NCBI RefSeq assembly: GCF_022374935.2
Contig: NZ_CP092430.2
Span: 3,596,001-3,660,000, forward strand
DNA length: 64,000 bases
Direction: 5' to 3'
Source: Mycolicibacter virginiensis
GTDB lineage: Bacteria > Actinomycetota > Actinomycetes > Mycobacteriales > Mycobacteriaceae
Part shown: in pieces, positions 61,635 to 64,000 of the stretch
Layout of the letters: each line of letters opens with the position of its first letter
How positions within the stretch are numbered: the stretch's first letter is position 1
The notes under the pieces: generated by a model
Seen by the model: only the letters and a program-made list of their open reading frames with translations
Databases searched by the model: none
What the model was told of the DNA's origin: nothing
Translations under genes and position numbers: made by a program

Positions 61635-62732
61635 TCAGTCGATCAATGCCGCATATTGCGGCTTGATCACTTCTTCGATGATCTGCACCCGCTGATCGAA
61701 CGGGATGAACGCCGACTTCATCGCGTTCACCGTGAACCGCTGCAGATCGGCCCAGCCGTACCCAAAAGTCTCGGCCAGCACCAGCATCTCCTTGCTCATG
61801 GTGGTGTCGCTCATCAGCCGGTTGTCGGTATTGACCGTCACCCGCAGCCGAGCGCGGGCCAGCAGATCGAACGGGTGCTCGGCGATGCTGTCGACCGCCC
61901 CGGTCTGCACATTGGAGCTCGGGCACAGCTCCAGCGGGACCCGCTTGTCGCGCAGGATCGCCGCCAGCCGACCCAGCCGCACCGTCCCGGCTGGATCTTC
62001 CGGGTCGACGGTGATGTCGTCGGTGATGCGCACCCCGTGCCCGAGCCGGTCGGCCCCGCAGAATGCGATCGCCTCGTGAATAGAGGGCAGCCCAAATGCC
62101 TCGCCGGCGTGAATGGTGAAGCGCGCGTTGTGGTCACGCATGTACTCGAACGCGTCCAGATGCCGGCTCGGCGGATAGCCGGCTTCGGCGCCGGCGATAT
62201 CGAAACCGACCACACCCTTGTCGCGGAACCGGATGGCCAGCTCGGCGATCTCGCGGGACAGCGCCGCGTGGCGCATGGCGGTGACCAGGCAGCGCACCGT
62301 GATCTCCCGGCCAGCTGCCGCGGCATCGCGCTCGCCGTCGGCGAAACCGGCCAGCACCGCGTCGGTCACCTCGTCGAACGACAACCCGCCCTCGATGTGC
62401 AGTTCGGGCGCGAATCGCACCTCGGCGTAGACGACGGTGTCGGCGGCCAGATCCTCGACGCATTCGCGAGCGACCCGATACAGCGCGTCGGGGGTCTGCA
62501 TCACGGCCACGGTGTGGCTGAACGGTTCGAGATAACGCTCCAGCGAGCCGCTGTGGGAGCGCGTTCGGAACCAGGTCGCCAGTTCCTCGGGATCGGTCTC
62601 CGGCAGGTCGTCGTAGCCGACCTGGCCGGCGATGTCGACGACGGTGGCCGGGCGCAGGCCGCCGTCCAGGTGATCGTGCAGCAGCGCCTTGGGGACCCGC
62701 CCCACGGTCTCCAGGCTCACCGGTGTGCTCAT
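61635..62732 (-). CDS. add: Adenosine deaminase
   Basis: 365 aa, same length as M. tuberculosis Add (Rv3313c). Zinc ligands in [12 protein letters not shown]; catalytic Glu in [34 protein letters not shown]; and the zinc-binding Asp in [10 protein letters not shown]. It converts adenosine to inosine for salvage with PNP. It follows deoA by 7 bases, so the two are in one operon. Confidence 0.95.
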   Translation of the reverse strand: MSTPVSLETVGRVPKALLHDHLDGGLRPATVVDIAGQVGYDDLPETDPEELATWFRTRSHSGSLERYLEPFSHTVAVMQTPDALYRVARECVEDLAADTVVYAEVRFAPELHIEGGLSFDEVTDAVLAGFADGERDAAAAGREITVRCLVTAMRHAALSREIAELAIRFRDKGVVGFDIAGAEAGYPPSRHLDAFEYMRDHNARFTIHAGEAFGLPSIHEAIAFCGADRLGHGVRITDDITVDPEDPAGTVRLGRLAAILRDKRVPLELCPSSNVQTGAVDSIAEHPFDLLARARLRVTVNTDNRLMSDTTMSKEMLVLAETFGYGWADLQRFTVNAMKSAFIPFDQRVQIIEEVIKPQYAALID

Positions 62733-62739
62733 GGCTTCA

Positions 62740-64000
62740 TCATGGGGTCGCCTCGATGATCAACGGACGCGGCAGCGGCGGTGTGTCGCCGACGCAGTAG
62801 CCGCCGCCGAGCTCGGCCAGCGCGGGGGCGATCCGCTCGGGGGTATCGGTGTACAGCGTGAACAGGGTGTCGCCGGGCGCCACCGGGTCGCCCGGCCGGC
62901 GGTGAATCCGCACCCCCGCGCCGTGCTGCACCCGCTCCCCCGGCCGGGACCGGCCGGCGCCGAGACGCCATGCCGCCAGGGCCACCGCCATCGCGTCGAT
63001 GTCACCCATCAGGCCGCCGCGCTGCGCAGTCACGGTCTCGGTGCACGCTCCCACCGGCAAGGGCATCCCCAGATCCCCGCCCTGGGCGGCGACCATCGCG
63101 CTGAATCGGTCCATCGCGGTACCGTCACGCAGGGTCTGCGCCGGGTCGACACCGTCGATTCCGGCCAGGGTCAGCATCTCTTCGGCCAGCCGCACCGTCA
63201 GCGCCACCACATCGGCCGGGCCGCCGCCGGCCAGCACCTCGAGGGCTTCGGCCACCTCGATGGCGTTACCGACCGCGCACCCCAGCGGCGTGCTCATGTC
63301 GGTGAGTAGGGCTCGGGTGGCGACCCCGTGCGCCGCGCCCAGTCCGACCATCATCTGGGCCAGTTCCCCGGCCTGCTCAGCGGAGCGCATGAACGCACCC
63401 GACCCGACCTTGACGTCCAAGACCAGGGCCGCGGTGCCCTCGGCGAGCTTCTTGCTCATCACCGAGCTGGCGATCAGCGGCAGCGATTCGACGGTGGCGG
63501 TGACGTCACGCAGCGCGTAGAGCTTGGCGTCGGCCGGTGCCAGAGCGCCGGCGGCGAAGACCGCTGCGCCGACGCGGGCCAATTGCTCGCGCAGCCGTGC
63601 CGTGGACAGCGCCACCTCGAAGCCCGGTATCGACTCCAGCTTGTCCAAGGTGCCGCCGGTGTGACCCAGGCCGCGCCCCGAGGCGCTCGGTACCGCAGCT
63701 CCGCAGGCGGCAACGACGGCGACCAGCGGCAGGGTGATCTTGTCGCCGACGCCGCCGGTGGAGTGCTTGTCCACCGTTTTCAGGGGCTTTCCGTCGCGGC
63801 TTAAGTCGGTGAAGACCATCCGCTCCCCCGAGGCGATCATCGCCGAGGTCCAGCGCACGGTTTCGGCCGCGTCCATCCCGCGCAGGTAGATGGCCATCAG
63901 CAGCGCCGACATCTGCTCTTCGGCGACCAGTCCGGCGGTGTAGCCGTCGATCAGCCAGTCGATCCCGGCGTCGGGCAGCCGGTGGCCGTCACGCTTGGTT
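62740..64000 (-). CDS. deoA: Thymidine phosphorylase (5' end beyond window)
   Basis: About 419 of 427 or so residues are visible; the frame is open to the right edge, where [18 protein letters not shown] is read. Phosphate and nucleoside sites: [41 protein letters not shown]. It cleaves thymidine to thymine and 2-deoxyribose-1-phosphate. Order add-deoA matches Rv3313c-Rv3314c; a cytidine deaminase is expected just outside the window. Confidence 0.95.
   Translation of the reverse strand, partial: TKRDGHRLPDAGIDWLIDGYTAGLVAEEQMSALLMAIYLRGMDAAETVRWTSAMIASGERMVFTDLSRDGKPLKTVDKHSTGGVGDKITLPLVAVVAACGAAVPSASGRGLGHTGGTLDKLESIPGFEVALSTARLREQLARVGAAVFAAGALAPADAKLYALRDVTATVESLPLIASSVMSKKLAEGTAALVLDVKVGSGAFMRSAEQAGELAQMMVGLGAAHGVATRALLTDMSTPLGCAVGNAIEVAEALEVLAGGGPADVVALTVRLAEEMLTLAGIDGVDPAQTLRDGTAMDRFSAMVAAQGGDLGMPLPVGACTETVTAQRGGLMGDIDAMAVALAAWRLGAGRSRPGERVQHGAGVRIHRRPGDPVAPGDTLFTLYTDTPERIAPALAELGGGYCVGDTPPLPRPLIIEATP

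Overview
The window is high-GC actinobacterial DNA from a mycobacterium. It carries an MPT63-like antigen, an antigen-85-type mycolyltransferase, two CULP-type cutinases, haemophore (MHB) proteins, PE-PPE-domain hydrolases and a usfY/rsbW/sigF locus. The right half follows the M. tuberculosis order from the sigF region (about Rv3286c) to deoA (about Rv3314c): sigF, rsbW, usfY, lhr, nei, a RluA-type pseudouridine synthase, glpD2, lpdA, an Rv3304-like gene, an amiA1/amiB1-like amidohydrolase, purine nucleoside phosphorylase, pmmB, upp, an Rv3311-like gene, add and deoA. Gene content between these anchors differs: nhaA, a pair of secreted paralogues, a GT39-like enzyme and three tandem PE-PPE hydrolases. 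It is therefore a relative of M. tuberculosis and not that species. Homology calls rest on motif recognition and memory; no database search was run.

Layout. 1-0.9 kb: a truncated nucleotide-sugar epimerase. 0.9-10.3 kb: the MPT63-like antigen; a signalling island (PAS-ANTAR, CheB, STAS-HATPase fusion, CheR-PAS, GAF-ANTAR); two overlapping glycosyltransferase genes; and a STAS protein. 10.3-18.2 kb: MFS transporter, cutinase, Ag85-like enzyme, hemerythrin-like protein, a PfpI/membrane protein/decarboxylase operon, and a lipoprotein pair. 18.2-22.3 kb: a tightly packed redox operon (MHB haemophore, DUF1360, Rieske, small membrane protein, cytochrome b561-Mo oxidoreductase fusion, zinc ribbon). 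22.4-29.3 kb: cutinase, enolase-superfamily enzyme, GH15 glucoamylase-like enzyme, zinc alcohol dehydrogenase, FAD-Rieske oxidoreductase, PPOX-fold protein. 29.3-34 kb: the sigF core with usfY, CsbD, a GlnR-like regulator and an MHB/membrane-protein pair. 34-40.8 kb: lhr, nei, a repeat lipoprotein and the pseudouridine synthase. 40.8-64 kb: nhaA, secreted paralogues, glycerol and redox metabolism, purine and pyrimidine salvage, secreted hydrolases.

The main observation is regulatory. Reading both strands, I find many copies of a SigF-type promoter (about GGTTT-N15/16-GGGTA) directly upstream of genes in the first 40 kb and none that I could see after that. Five copies are exact. Targets include the MPT63-like gene, cheB, both cutinases, hemerythrin, PfpI, a lipoprotein, an alcohol dehydrogenase, FAD-Rieske, PPOX, CsbD, the membrane/MHB pair and the repeat lipoprotein, plus a weaker copy before rsbW-sigF. 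The left 40 kb therefore looks like a SigF neighbourhood: sigma factor, anti-sigma factor, STAS and ANTAR signalling proteins, and envelope or redox stress effectors lying side by side.
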